A stretch of 64,000 bases of DNA, taken from Candidula unifasciata (Eukaryota > Mollusca > Gastropoda > Stylommatophora > Geomitridae). The DNA lies in the NCBI GenBank assembly GCA_905116865.2, contig CAJHNH020008441.1:197762-261761 (forward strand), read 5' to 3'. Positions 42,770-55,709 of this stretch are shown piece after piece. Made by a program: the position numbers and the translations under genes. How positions within the stretch are numbered: position 1 is the stretch's first letter; every line of letters starts with the position of its first letter. The notes beneath the pieces are model-generated. The model ran no database searches, was not told the origin of the DNA, and saw only the letters and a program-made list of their open reading frames with translations.

Positions 42770-43290
42770 GTTATGTTAAGTCATTTCAACTAGGTATGTA
42801 AGAGGACTCCATGACAAAGCAGTCCAGGAATATTAAGTGTGTTGAGTCAGTTTAATTAGGAATGTAAGAGGACTCCATGACAAAGCAGTCCAGGAATATT
42901 AAGTGTGTTGAGTCAGTTTAACTAGGAATGTAAAGTGACTGTCACTGCAGTCCAGGAATACTAAACATGTTGAGTCAGTTCAACTAGTAATGTAAAGTGA
43001 CTCTGTGTTGCTGCAGCCAGGAATATTAAGTGTGTTGAGTCAGTTTAACTAGGAATGTAAAGTGACTGTGTCACTGCAGTCCAGGAATACTAAATATGTT
43101 GAGTCAGTTCAACTAGTAATGTAAAGTGACTCTGTGTTGCTGCAGTCCAGGAATATTAAGTGTGTTGAGTCAGTTCAGCTAGGAATGTAAAGTGACTATG
43201 TGTCACTGCAGTTCGAAATATAAAGAATGTTGAATCAGTGTCTCTAGGAATGTCAAGTGAGTCAGTACCAATGCAGTCCAAACCTATAGG
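42770..43290 (+). repeat. 65-bp imperfect minisatellite
   Basis: About eight units with TGTTGAGTCAGTTTAACTAG and CTGCAGTCCAGGAATA. More decayed units can be followed back to about 42100 as GAGTCAGTGAC repeats. Confidence 0.9.
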
Positions 43291-43416
43291 TTTCATGTCT
43301 GACTCATTGTCACTGTAATATAGGAATGTATATTTTTTAAAACAGTTAGTGTGCATTCCCAATAATCTTGTAGGCAATCAAATCTACTCTGAACCAGTGA
43401 TCCTACTCTCTAGGCA

Positions 43417-43658
43417 GCCGGCATCTGTGGCCTAAGCGCTGCAAACAAGCTTTGTAATGTCAGGGTGCCGGGTTCGATCCCAGCTACAGGCCTTTCGCCT
43501 TTCCGTTGGTTTCGACAGTGCTATTGAGAAGCCAACCATCCAGAAAGCAATCGCAAACTATTGGAAGTAACTTTGCCTATAAAAACCAAAACAGCCAACA
43601 ACAAAAAAGATGGGTTTGGTTCTGCAACGCCCTGTAAAGAATATGCAAACTAACTAAA
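43417..43658 (+). mobile_element. SINE-A copy, diverged, with 10-bp target duplication
   Basis: Head GCCGGCATCTGTGGCCTAAG, B box GGTTCGATCCC, tail ATATGCAAACTAACTAAA. TCTCTAGGCA flanks at 43407-43416 and 43659-43668. Older by sequence than the copy at 30607. Confidence 0.88.
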
Positions 43659-43694
43659 TCTCTAGGCACATCTTTTCTGTTTGAGTTTTAGCCT

Positions 43695-43815
43695 TCTTGG
43701 TGCCAGGCGTCAACCTGAAATGGGTACCAGGCAATGTCCTGGGAAGTAAAGGCAGGTGACTTTATTCTGACCACTTCACCCACAGAGTGAATATGGGTCT
43801 ATAAAAATGTGAGTC
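43695..43815 (+). mobile_element. SINE-B, 3' end only
   Basis: CAACCTGAAATGGGTACCAG, TGTCCTGGGAAGTAAAGGCA, and GGTCTATAAAAATGTGAGTC. It directly follows a SINE-A and precedes a GAA-tailed repeat. Confidence 0.65.
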
Positions 43816-43854
43816 TAGACTCACTGGCTAATGCACTACTGGCTTGATATGGAT

Positions 43855-44035
43855 CCTTTCCCTGTGTGGGTTCTGGAAGCCCCGTTCTGGAGGGAAAAAC
43901 AATAGACCCACTTTCCCCATAACAACCATGTTGTGAAAGGCAGCTAACTGGATGTTTCCTTTGAAGTCAGAGTGCATTTGCATGAGAGGCAGGGAACCAA
44001 GAATCCTTATACAAATAAGCCAGATGTGTAAAACT
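43855..44035 (+). repeat. GAA-tailed dispersed repeat, 3'-truncated
   Basis: GAAGTCAGAGTGCATTTGCA, GGCAGGGAACCAAGAATC and AATAAGCCAGATGTGTAAAA. The tail end is missing. Confidence 0.68.
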
Positions 44036-44228
44036 AGAATTGACAGTGTTTTAGTCTATATAAACATGCTGTTGCCTAAACGTTTCCATGTCAGCAATAA
44101 AGGTAAATTCTAACAGTTTGAAATAAAGTTTTATAAATCATGGGCATGCACAGCAATATCAGTATGAGAAGGTGGAGTAATGACAGATTGGAAAAATATA
44201 TATAATAATAGCCAGACATATTTAAAAC

Positions 44229-44483
44229 AACATCTGACACCCACATGACATCAGCATTGAATTCAATGAGAAAAATATGACATTTATACATCATAGCTGG
44301 ATACAACATTTCAACATCTGACAGCCACATGACATCAGCATGAATTCAATGAGAAAAATATGACATTTATACATCATAGCTGGATACAACATTTCAACAT
44401 CTGACACCCACATGACATCAGCATAAATTCAGTGAGAAAAGTATGACATTTATACATCATAGCTGGATACAACATTTCAACAT
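44229..44483 (+). repeat. Three tandem units of about 84 bp
   Basis: Each reads AACATCTGACACCCACATGA...TGACATTTATACATCATAG...GATACAACATTTC. Small differences only. Confidence 0.93.
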
Positions 44484-44489
44484 CTGTAT

Positions 44490-45990
44490 ATTTCAATATC
44501 CGAAAGTGGTCTGTTACTTCATTACCATATATTGTTAGCTCTGCCTGTTATACAATTACAACTGATTCCCCATAGCTAGCCACCTGAAGTGGATTCTGGT
44601 ATGTTAGTCTGTAAATTTATGAGCTTATGATTATCAGAGGGCCTTCTTCACACTGAGGATCCTATAATGTTATTTAAATATTAAAGTCCAAAAGATTGAT
44701 TTTATTACTTAGAGTTATCCCATACGATCTGGTCTGTCTACACCTGTCAGAGCATTGCACAAAACACAAACTACATAGTTCAAGCAATGATCCCCAAGGA
44801 TTACCATAAAAATTGCACACCTAAATGGAATGATGTGTCTATGAAATGAACCCATGACCTTCTGAGTGGGAGGCAAACAGTTTGACCACATCTATCTTCA
44901 AATGCCTATTCTGTGGTGGTAGACCATATAAACAAACGAATTTTCTTGGGTCTATATAAGCTCCATATACAATTTCCCTAAGTACAGGACCCACTTGTTA
45001 TAATTAAAAAAAATTAGGGTTCAAACACTGTGTGTGTCTTATACAATGGTAGCAGGTTATTACCAGATCATTTGTAAGAAAATATCCCGTACATGGCCTT
45101 ATTTGGGAATGCCAGTTCATGGTTGACAGACTTCTAGAGACAATATGACACCAGCAGGTAGGGAAAAGAAACCAACAATAGGAGAAGTTTATACCTGGGT
45201 GAGAAGATCCTGGGATAGTGGGAAGATTGAGATCGTTGTCAAGTCACAAGAAGTGGAACATTTCATATCCGACAGATAGAACTGAGGATGAGGCAATATA
45301 TGCAGACTAGGATTTGTCCTTAGACAGATGAGGACGAGCTAAAGAAATATCATACAGACAGAGAGTTTTGAGAGAGGTAAGAAGATTATTGGATTCTATG
45401 ATGAATAAAACATTAGTTCAATAACTTTACGTAATCATTTAATAACAACCCCCCCCCTCTCCTCCTTACCCCCACACACACTCAAACACTTCTTGTCCCA
45501 AAAACAAAGTGCATCTTATCTTACACATGGTATTGTCTTATGCTTTTGGAAACATGGTACATTATAACTTTGGTGTCTGCAAAAGAGTCTTCTACTTTGA
45601 TTTGTCACTTATGTTTATGCACGATACATTTTCCATTCTTTGCTACTTGTTGTCCATCATCACTGTTATCATCAGTTTCGACTTCTTATGATATATAACA
45701 CGAAGAGGAACAGTTTTTGATTCATTACTTCTGGGTAGAAAAGGCTGCTGCCATTCAGTGTATGTATAGAATATTTTTAATGTCATCAATCTGTCATCTC
45801 CTTGGGTGCCCTTTTACTGACATATAAGATCTTTTTAGCTGTAGCATCTGTGTTGCTAGTTGTTGTGGCTGTTTTCTAATGAGATAACTCAACCATTTTG
45901 ATCTTCTGTATACTAGTTGTTACTTTAAGAATATCTATCATGTTGTTTTCATTATTGCCTGTATTTACCATTGCAGGTTTAAAAAGTGTA
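44490..45990. other. Intergenic, no gene
   Basis: A SINE-C-like head remnant (minus) at about 44850-44930. Otherwise AT-rich with no coding signal. Confidence 0.55.
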
Positions 45991-45997
45991 TTTATAT

Positions 45998-46200
45998 TCA
46001 TAAAACACTGGCTGAATGGATAGATCCCTCATGCATGAGACCTGGGTTCAATTTAACCAGGTAAGGTATCGAAGGTTTATCTCATCATGGGCAAAAATAA
46101 GCATGAAACCTGCACAATTCATAGGGACTGCAATAGCTGTAAGCCTTTAACCCTCAGACTTAAGACCACGTCCTGCACTGCTCTAAAAAGTGACAACCAT
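45998..46200 (+). mobile_element. SINE-D copy
   Basis: CACTGGCTGAATGGATAGAT, GAGACCTGGGTTCAATTTA (B-box-like), GCACAATTCATAGGGACTGC and GCCTTTAACCCTCAGACTTA. Confidence 0.5.
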
Positions 46201-47369
46201 GGGCAGTGATGATAAGTTTTACATTTTTTATTAATCAGTCACAGGACTCATTTCAATCAGATATGCCAGTATTCTTGTAGCTAACAAAAACATTGTAATC
46301 ACAGTTATAAGTTATAAATTAAAAACTGACCATCATTAATAGAAAAATATTAAACAACCATTCTTCTGCTTAGTTGTCTTGCAAAACATGTATCACAAAC
46401 AAGGTATAAAATTGTCAATGCAGTATTGTAGATCTTTACCGGCATGTTGTTATTAAAAGTAAATAAAAAACAGTATCACAATAATTGTTTTTTTTTCTTA
46501 AACAAGGACAAAAAATTTACAATGAAACCAGGCTTTTATATATATAAGCATGACTTTTAGGTTTGTGTTATTTTTTTTTAATGACATGGATTGCCGTTTG
46601 TTTCTACTTAGGTAGAAAGAAACCAGATTGAAATGACAATGAATATTATAAATTAAAGCAACTATTTTTCAAAGTCAAGCTGGCATTCTGGATATTTTTT
46701 GCAATGCCAGATTTTCATACATTGTAAAGCCATTGTCATGTAGTTCATGTATTTCAGAAATTCTGTAAATGTAAATTGTAAATGATAATGAATGCACATA
46801 AATAAATATCTTTTACTTTTATCTTTTATTTCTGATTATTTTTTTTTAGTGTTTTAATTGTCAATGATGATATAGTTTTTTCACCCTAATTATAACCGAT
46901 GTGAAAATTTGTAATTCAATAGTTTTAGACCATCTGCTACTCCAAACATATGTTGAATTAAATACTCTGTTTCTCTCTCTCTCTCTCTTCCCCCCCCCCC
47001 CTCGTCATTGTGTGCATGTATGTGTGTGTAGGTATATGTGCATGCACATGTGTGGTTTTTACATTGATCATCACTGGGTGTTTTCATGTAGTATGTAAGG
47101 TTTTGTTTAGTTCTTCAGGCCCCAGAGAGATAATAGCCAACCAGAAGAGTTTAACTTTAAAGAAATCAAATGCACAGAGAAAGAGGTCACTGGGTAAATC
47201 AAATTTCTGTAGCATTTTGTATTTAATAGTTCACTAAATGTAAAAGGGTAATTGATCACAGTATGTTATGATCCTGATTTACAAAAAATAGTCAATTGCA
47301 TACCATGTTTGTTTTTTGTTATTTTTTTTTCAGCTTGAAAGAATTTATGTCTCAAGAAGACTTGTATAT

Positions 47370-47592
47370 GACTGACTGACTTTCTACCCCACCAGGACAT
47401 CACACAAGCGATAAACACCAGATAACACAAAGTGCCACCATGCGGATGAGGATCGCCGTGGAGAGGTCCCAGAAACAGCGTTCAGACATTTGGCCATATG
47501 TATGGCCTGCCTATATTGCGGCCTCTGGCAAAAGCCAGGGTGGAGCTTCAAATTACAAACAAAACTCATCCTAAAAAGGACGAAACTGGTTA
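47370..47592 (+). repeat. Hairpin-ended dispersed repeat, copy 4
   Basis: Starts GACTGACTGACTTTCTACCC and ends CATCCTAAAAAGGACG, keeping a shorter stem. About 21 kb from the other copies. Confidence 0.82.
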
Positions 47593-48129
47593 TAATATAG
47601 ACTTGTATATGTAAAAAAGTGCAAGCCCTATGTGATCTCCAGGACACCATTTTTAGGAAACAAAAATAAAAAATAGACTTAGAGCCTCATAACAAGCATA
47701 TTGTGGTGAAAAATTCAAGATTTGCTAAAATTAGATATGTTGGGCCAAATTAGAGAGAGAGAAAAATCAAAATTTCAGCAACATGGAAAATAATCAATCA
47801 AATATTTGCCTGAAAGAATTAATGGTTTAAGATGCCTTGTATATTTTTAAAATGAGAAGGAATACATTTATTTTTCTTCTCCCATGTTCCTTGGTAAGAC
47901 ATAGTTCACTGGTAGCTGATTTATATTTATGTTTGTTTATTCGAGAGATCAACATCATGGCACACGGGTGTAACCCATTAGTGCTCCGTTCTACTTCTAA
48001 CTCAAGCCTGAATCTGAAGAATCTCAGCTCAGTGCATGAACTTCTTTGCACCGGCAAGGATCCTGAAATACTTTTCTCTTACAGAAGTATTTCTGGTAGC
48101 TGATTATTTTCACTTCTGACCTGTCTGAA

Positions 48130-48450
48130 CACAAAAATGGACAGGGTGATTCATACTAGCAATAGAGAGAAGGTTGGAACATCACAGTACCTGAATTACA
48201 TTCAAAGAGAGACAATTAAGTGCTTTGTCTATTTAGCAAAACTGCAGCCAGACCAAACTGCATGTAAGATCTTCTCCAGAAGAACATATGGACAAAAGGA
48301 AAGAAAATAAAGACTAAGAATGAGATGGAAAGATGGTGTAGCTGAATCCTTGGAAAATCTGACAACCATCAATCACTCAAGCCACCCAACAAGCACAAGA
48401 TAAATACCGACAGAAGTAGAAGAAAGCATTTCGAAGAAGAGACCAACTTA
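48130..48450 (+). pseudogene. Possible decayed mobile-element coding remnant
   Basis: A stretch with few stops reading REKVGTSQYLNYIQRETIKC and RLRMRWKDGVAESLENLT. The RxRWxDGV run resembles the GRxxxRWxDxV tail of LINE ORF2, but the match is weak. Confidence 0.3.
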
Positions 48451-49195
48451 ACCCTTTACTGGTGGCTTGTGACGTCAGGTGTGTGGACATCACATAAATT
48501 ATTTGTTTATTTTACTTTCGCAAAACTCATCTGTGCACATTTTATAATTTCTTGTATGTTTAACTGTATAATTTATCATAAATTTTCTGTCTCTATTATA
48601 AGTAAATGATTCACCTGTAATGAAACTGTATGATGCTGATAAGCCCTGAACATGAATACATAAAACAGAAAAAATTTGTCCTCTGGCTCTTTGTATAACA
48701 AAAAAAAAAAAACAATTTGACTTGAAGCAATATAATATAATTAGCTGACTGATTAATATATCTTTCAACCAACTTGACTTATTAAAATTTTGAAATTCTT
48801 GACTGAATTTAATATCATATAATCCACCTGATGGTTTGAGATATCATTCAACTCACCTGATTGTCTAAAATATAATTCAAACCATCTGACTGATTAAAAT
48901 ATAACTCAAAACATTCGAGCTATTAAAATGTCACTCAACTCTTTTTACTGGAATGGAATATAAATCAAGATCTTGGAAAATTTAAAATATATGGACCATA
49001 TATATATATATAAATATATATATAAACTGGCTACAAACTTCCATATGTTAATGCTTAAGTGTCCACAGTTTTGATGTAAATGTTTTATCTAATCTGAACA
49101 AAAAGCAGTAAGTCATCCCCTTGAGGGATGCAGTTGTTAGCTATTTTGAAATCCCACCCTGTTGCCAGGAAGCCCTAATATAACCTAACCGTTGA

Positions 49196-49296
49196 ACAGG
49201 GTTTCCGGGACTTCTTCAGGGTGATCATCATCCGCATGGTGGCACTTTGTGTTACCGGGTGTTTATCGCTCTGTGTGATGTTCTGGTGGGGCAATA
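49196..49296 (-). repeat. Hairpin-ended dispersed repeat, partial
   Basis: The minus strand holds the 5' half: CATCACACAGAGCGATAAAC, CACAAAGTGCCACCATGCGG. A smaller remnant lies at 31320-31350. Confidence 0.65.
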
Positions 49297-50466
49297 CTTA
49301 CTACTACGTAAATTTAATCACAAATAATTTATCGCCTAACATTCTTAAATATTTCTTCTTTCTTATGTCTGTTGGTCTGTCTATCTGTCTCACTATCTCT
49401 GACAGTCTCTGTCTGTCTTTTCTCTTTCTTGCTCTGTCTTGCTCTCACTTTCCCTTGTCTCTCTTTCCCTCTTTCCCATCTCCCCCACATGTAAAAGTTG
49501 CACATGGTAGACATAGCTGGCACCAGCTGGGTCCCCATGAAAAAGAGGAAGTTTACTGGAGTCCTCAGATGGTATATAGATGCTAATCCTGGTAAATTTC
49601 TGGCAGGCAGATAAGTAACTAGTGGTAATGAAATGTGGCTTACTAACTCTACAAGGGAATTAAGATATTGAGTGTAACTCACGTTTTCAGGCCCAGGGAC
49701 ATCACGTCTAGCTGTTTATTGATGCGCCTTAACCCTTCACTCACACAACTTTCTTTTACAAAGGTGTCAGGCTGCATAGTCTCCAACACTATCACCGGCG
49801 ATATCTTGTGTTCCATTCTACAAAATGTTACCGCCACTGTTAACGACCCCATAACATCTACAATTGGTCATAACTCCAACCCCCCATGGGACAGCCTCAG
49901 CCTTGTTCCCACTAGAGAGTGCCACCATACAAAACGAAACAACCTGACACCCCTTTAAGAGAAAGTTGCACATGTGAAAGGTTAATATGCATCAATGAAC
50001 AGCCAATGATTGGCCCAATCCTGTTGTCCCTGCACCTGAAAACGTGAATTGTACCAGAAACTGTAATAGTATTTCCATTCTTTCATGATCATCATCATTA
50101 TGTGCCATGCTGATAGGCATTGGCTGGCGTGGTCTACTTTCTCATATGATCATCAAGGTTTCTGGTCAACTCTGTGTTCACTTTCTATTTGATGTCATGT
50201 GACCAAGCCATCGCCCTATTTATCTTATTGTCTTCCTGATGCTCATTTTTTCTATCCAGTTTGCCTTTTATCACAAAGTTCCAAAGTTTTCCCTCAAAAC
50301 ATGCTCTAATAATCTTAATGTTTGTTTTTGTATTTTGATGCTAGAAATTTATGCCTGTCGATTACTTTGAATGTCTAATTAAATTTCATGAATCAATTAC
50401 AGTAAAGGAAAATTTTTTTTTAAAGGACTGCCTCATTTGTTTTTCTGTCTGTCCATGGTTCGTGTT

Positions 50467-50745
50467 TGTCTTCTTCTTCTTCTTCTTCTTCATCATCATC
50501 GTCATCATCACGTTCATTGTCTGTAAACTCCGGCAGACTGTCTGGTTGTTCATTCACCTCTGGACTTTAGTCTTTTTCAGAACCTGATTTTTGTGTGCAT
50601 ATCCATTTGACAGATCTGACATATTTGTATGCAGTTTGTTCCTTGCCTCTCGGACAGATCCGCCCTGACTCTGAAGGAACCCGCCAGTTAGTTGACTCTT
50701 ATGACATGCTTGCTAGTCAGGCAAGGGTTTTCCCATACAATCATT
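50467..50745 (-). repeat. GAA-tailed dispersed repeat
   Basis: Tail of CTT then CAT units (50468-50512), then GTCTGTAAACTCCGGCAG, CACCTCTGGACTTTAGTC and TTGCCTCTCGGACAGA. Confidence 0.72.
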
Positions 50746-50749
50746 AGAA

Positions 50750-53700
50750 TAAATACATTTACAGGGACCATTTTATGTATTTTAACTTTTCCAGTTAGCT
50801 ATGGACACCCTAGCCACTTCCCCCAATGAAACAAAAATGGTGCTTAAAAAATGTAGCTGATGCTGAAAAGATTTCATTAAAATTTATGAGAAAATGGAAG
50901 ATGGTGATAATAGGCTAACAAATATTAAAACTCAGATTTTCCATTCTTTCAATCTGACATTTTGTCAGAACAAATTACACATGCATATTGGGTTAACAAA
51001 CAGTGACAGCCTAAAAAAAAAAAACAGTGTTTATTTTAAGGATATAAATTCTTAATTCATGGATACTACATTTGAAAACATTGTACAAGAAATGCAGTCT
51101 TTCAAATATTTTCTTATGACATAAAAAGCACACACTAATGTTTATATTATATGGACAGGTTTTCATACAGTGTCTCCGAGGGCATTATATTACTCAAGCA
51201 TTTGGGTAGATAACTGACAATGATAGGGGTTAGCATAAATGTAATCAGATCAAATGAAACATGAGAAACTAATACAGTATAAATAACACAAGTATAATCA
51301 CAAACATTGGGTCCCAGGCATGGGAAATAATTTACTATGAATAAAAGTACGTGTGTCACCTGACTAGAATAATGTTTGTTGCTAACAGATAACATTAGTG
51401 TATATAAAAGAAGCAATAATTTAACATAAATTGTGTAATTCTCCTCAGGTTTCATTGCGTCACACTACAATGAGCATGATGATTTTGACAGCAGATATTA
51501 CAGTGAAATTTAACTCTTTGAGTCCCAGAGGGTTTAGCATCATGCGTTCATTGGGCTTCTAGGCAATAACCTATGAATGTATGATGCATTCCTTGGGACT
51601 CATAGAGTCAAGAATGCTTTGACTACGGTGACCTAAATAAAATTTTTGATATTGAAAATCAAATTACATTCATTTTAAAGTATTATTCTGTACACATCTG
51701 ATTGAATATTGTACTTTGTACACATGTGCTCATATTTTTAGTACAGTCTGTACACATATCTTCACTAATTTGTACACATCAAATATCAGCTCAGAAGACA
51801 CATATACTAGTTTACCTATTTCATCTTTTTGAAAAACAAAACAAAAATCAAACAAAATAATTTGCCAACATTTAGACTTTTTTTCTTTTCTCACATATCT
51901 TGAAAAGGTTGCACACCCAAATCTGTGACTTGACCAAATGTTGCCAGTATTTCGGCAATTATTTAAATTGACTATTTCATTGTGACAACTTTCATTCCTA
52001 TAGCTTGTTTATATCATTTTTGTTGTTGTTATGGTAATCACTCATCACAAACATGATCACAACTTTTGTGATTCACAGAGAAAATCATGCTGCCTTCTTT
52101 TCTCGTTAATTTAAAAAAAAAAAAATTACAATATGTCCTAACTATCCATTAAAAACAAGAAATTATTTCATAACGAAACAAGTAAAATTTAAAAACACTA
52201 CTTCATATGCATTATATGAACCTGATAGTTCTTTCACAACACTGCACAGTCTGATATAACACAAATATTGATGAAAGAGTATGTCCAAGAATGAGTGAAA
52301 ATGTTTATGGTAAGTTAAAATCAACATTTCAGTTTATTCACATATAAATATATCAAATATTTTTTCTGAACTTAAAGGAGGTGTGGTATTTCACCCAGCT
52401 AATGACTGAGAGTTCATATATTGTGTATCAAAATCATAATTATGAAAAACAGTTCAGTTTACTTCATTTTGTTCATAAATGAAATATTGTTTCTGACTCT
52501 AGAGGAGCTGTAGCTTTTTTATTAAACCTTCTAATGATTTGTCCTTAAATTTATAGTGTGATGCACTAAATGTAATGTCTTTATGCATCAATTTAAAAAA
52601 TGAGTAAAACCAGTTATCTTTTTGATGTAAAGTTTGGAACTTTGGCAACCATGACTTTTCTACTGACCCATGATTAGAAAAACAGAGTACAGGGCCCTTT
52701 GCTTGCCACTGGCACATGATGCTAAAATATATATATTTACAGGGAATTTTAACACCCAAGCAACTCAAAAAGTGTCATTTCAGATGCCAACTGAACAGGA
52801 GTAAATCGCAGATATCTTTTTCTACATTTTAAAATGTATTAATGTTAACTTTAACTTTTACTAATGTTAACAACACTTTAGGACAACTAAGTGTGAGTTG
52901 GTTGAGGGCTTATGCTTCATTGAGGGATTAGGGATAAAAGAAAAAGAAGAAGACGATCACCTATTAATTTCAATTTAAGGTATCTTTTTCAATGTTGGTC
53001 ATGTCAGCTTGTTCATCATCTTCGATTCTGTTGTTTTTTGTTGTTGTTGCTAGATATTCTATTTGCCCACTTTAGTCTCATACTGGTCTGATTTCATTCA
53101 CTAGAGCCTCATTTTGGAGAAAAGAAGAATACACTAACAGTATGTTTTAAATGGGGACTAATTCATGTTTTGCTGAAAATGGATGTGTTGCACTGAAAAA
53201 TGAAGATATCACAGCCTAGTTGTAAACTGCAGCACAATCTGCCAACCACCTCTTTGATGTCAAAGGCAGAAGAATAACAATTTAACAGTTTTATTGGTTT
53301 TCCTTTCATGCTTTGCAGGAATTGTTAGTATTAATTTGAAATCTAATGCAGCAATATGTGCATGTGAGGTTTGTACCCCTACCTAGTGAAGAATGTTGGT
53401 ATTTATTTGAAAATTCATAAATTGTAGAACTTTAGATGTCAATAATTTTAAGTTTAAAATTTAGTTTTTATTTTTACGAACATTCACGTATAGTAGAATT
53501 CAAGAGTTAATTCCCTTTTTAACAGTTTTTTTTTTTTTTTTAATTATGTGTACTAATTCTATGCATTTAAATAAAGGAGAGCTGAAGAAATAAAACCTGC
53601 ATAAAGTGAAATAAACTGTTTAAAAACAGAAGTTATTAATAACAAATACCTTTCACCACTAATGCCTGGAAACATCCACCTCCATAAATGAAGTTTTGTT

Positions 53701-54650
53701 GTTGTTGTTGTAGTTTCTCATCTCTTTCATTCTTTAACTCTCTTAATACCCAGAAACTCACCATAGGTTGCTCATCATGCGTTTTGCAAAATATTTGTTT
53801 CCCCACAGCCAGTAGAAAAACTCAATTCTTTGTTGTCAGTTGATAAGATTCTCCAACACGGCCTCTTAATATTACATATGCACCATTATGTCTTCAACCC
53901 CAGATAGATGTAACTTCTACTGCAACTCTTCTAGTTGTTACTTTGAGTCACTGAGTTCCTGACAGCTAGAGCTTGACTCATTCTGCTCACAATGTCATTA
54001 TTTAGAAATAGCAATTGCTTGGGGAAGCGAAAGTTGAAAGCCAAAGCTAAATTTATAACTGGCCACATATTATCTATGAAATAAGGAATCTTTGTGAGAA
54101 TCTGAGATGCTAAACTGGCAAACCAGTGATGCGATTTCTTTAGGTTTAACAGCAAGTCTGAATGAAAAAAAAGTGCAATGAAATCTTTATCCTGTTTTTT
54201 TAATCCATTGTCATTGACTGTCACCTCTAAAACTGACAGTTGATTCAATTACGTGGCAGTTGCTGGATAGTTAGTACTGAGTGGAGTTCCTGTTGCTGAA
54301 AGGAATGGCAGGATACACAATTTTATTTCCACAAACAAGCTGTGATTCCTCTTGGTGATGCAATAACTTGCTTTGGTTCAATTAGGTGCGGTCTCCACAA
54401 TAAAGGTTAGCTGTTGTTGAACATTATGTTGGCCACTGTGGTTCTCTTTCAGATCCCTCTTTAATTTCTGCCATCCATTAACATTACTGGCAGCAGGTGC
54501 TTGGGAACTTGTTCCTTGTTACTACTATTGTTGATCACTTAATAGTACGGTCACATGAACAGATGTTATTTATTCGTCAATGCATGGCAAACAATTAAGT
54601 ATGCAAGTATATGCTGCTTTTGCTATGGTACATTAGTGTTTTCACTCTCC
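50750..54650. other. Intergenic, AT-rich, no gene or repeat recognised
   Basis: The longest featureless stretch in the window, about 3.9 kb. Short open frames of up to 105 codons (for example 53931-54248 minus) show no motif or splice pattern I can support. A GTT microsatellite at 53695. Confidence 0.6.
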
Positions 54651-54654
54651 TGGG

Positions 54655-55515
54655 TTTCTCCTTACAGCCAGTGATAGCTGTGTGTGCTGTACTCTACTCT
54701 GTTTTTCCTTACAGCCAGTTCTAGCTGTGTGTGCTGTACTCTACTCTGTTTTTCCTTACAGCCAGTTCTAGCTGTGTGTGCTGTACTCTACTCTGTTTCT
54801 CCTTACAGCCAGTGCTAGCTGCGTGTGCTGTACTCTACTCTGTTTCTCCTTACAGCCAGTGCTAGCTGCGTGTGCTGTACTCTACTCTGTTTCTCCTTAC
54901 AGCCAGTGCTAGCTGCGTGTGGTGTACTCTACTCTGTTTCTCCTTACAGCCAGTGCTAGCTGCGTGTGGTGTACTCTACTCTGTTTCTCCTTACAGCCAG
55001 TGCTAGCTGCGTGTGCTGTACTCTACTCTGTTTCTCCTTACAGCCAGTGCTAGCTGCGTGTGGTGTACTCTACTCTGTTTCTCCTTACAGCCAGTGCTAG
55101 CTGCGTGTGGTGTACTCTACTCTGTTTCTCCTTACAGCAAATGATATGTGTGTGTATTGCACTCGAGTCTGTTGTTTCTCCTTACAGCCAGTGCTATCTT
55201 TGTATATTGCACCATCTTTCATTTACCCTTGCAGCCAGTGCTATAGTTTTGCATTGCACCATCCTTCATTTACCCTTACAGCCAGTGCTATCTTTGTATA
55301 TTGCATCATCCTTCATTTACCCTTTCAGCCAGCGCTATCGCTGTGCATTCCACCATTCTTCATTTACCCTTACAACCAGTGCTTTCTTTGGATATTGCAC
55401 CATCCTTCATTTACCCTTACAGCCAGTGCTATCTTTGAATGTTGCACTGTACAATGTGTGCATCATTACAGCCAGCTCTAACTTTGTGTGTTGCACTGTG
55501 CTCTATTTCTTCTTA
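54655..55515 (+). repeat. 47-bp minisatellite with splice-acceptor-like units
   Basis: Unit: CTCCTTACAGCCAGTGCTAG followed by a TGTGCTGTACTCTACTCTGTTT-like half. About 11 homogeneous units to 55185, then about 7 diverged ones of similar length. Each has a pyrimidine stretch and ACAG like a 3' splice site. The open frame of 179 codons across it on the + strand is an artefact of the repeat. Confidence 0.95.
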
Positions 55516-55565
55516 GAGACATTGCTAGATTTGATTGTAATTTGTACTAGTCTTCGACTAGATCT

Positions 55566-55571
55566 TTTATT
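55566..55571 (-). promoter_or_regulatory. Candidate poly(A) signal of the innexin gene
   Basis: AATAAA on the minus strand, about 140 bp past the end of the extended frame and about 490 bp past the TGA. It is the first canonical hexamer I noticed downstream; it gives a 3' UTR of normal size and lies at the edge of the 47-bp minisatellite. Confidence 0.5.
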
Positions 55572-55709
55572 GATAGATTGCTTTTCACCAAAGTCTTGAA
55601 TAGGGCGGTTATGGACTGCTAGTTTATAGCGCTGTTAATAACTTCGATTGCCCTGTCCTCATATACAATCAATCATCAGACAGACAATCTGCTTTAGTCT
55701 CAAGATTGG

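Noticed and set aside
53931..54248. 105-codon minus open frame as a gene
   Set aside because: No motif, no splice partners, AT-rich composition like the surroundings; most likely chance.
55060..55599. 179-codon + strand open frame rich in Cys and Leu
   Set aside because: It is a translation of the 47-bp minisatellite and its diverged units; period effects explain the openness.
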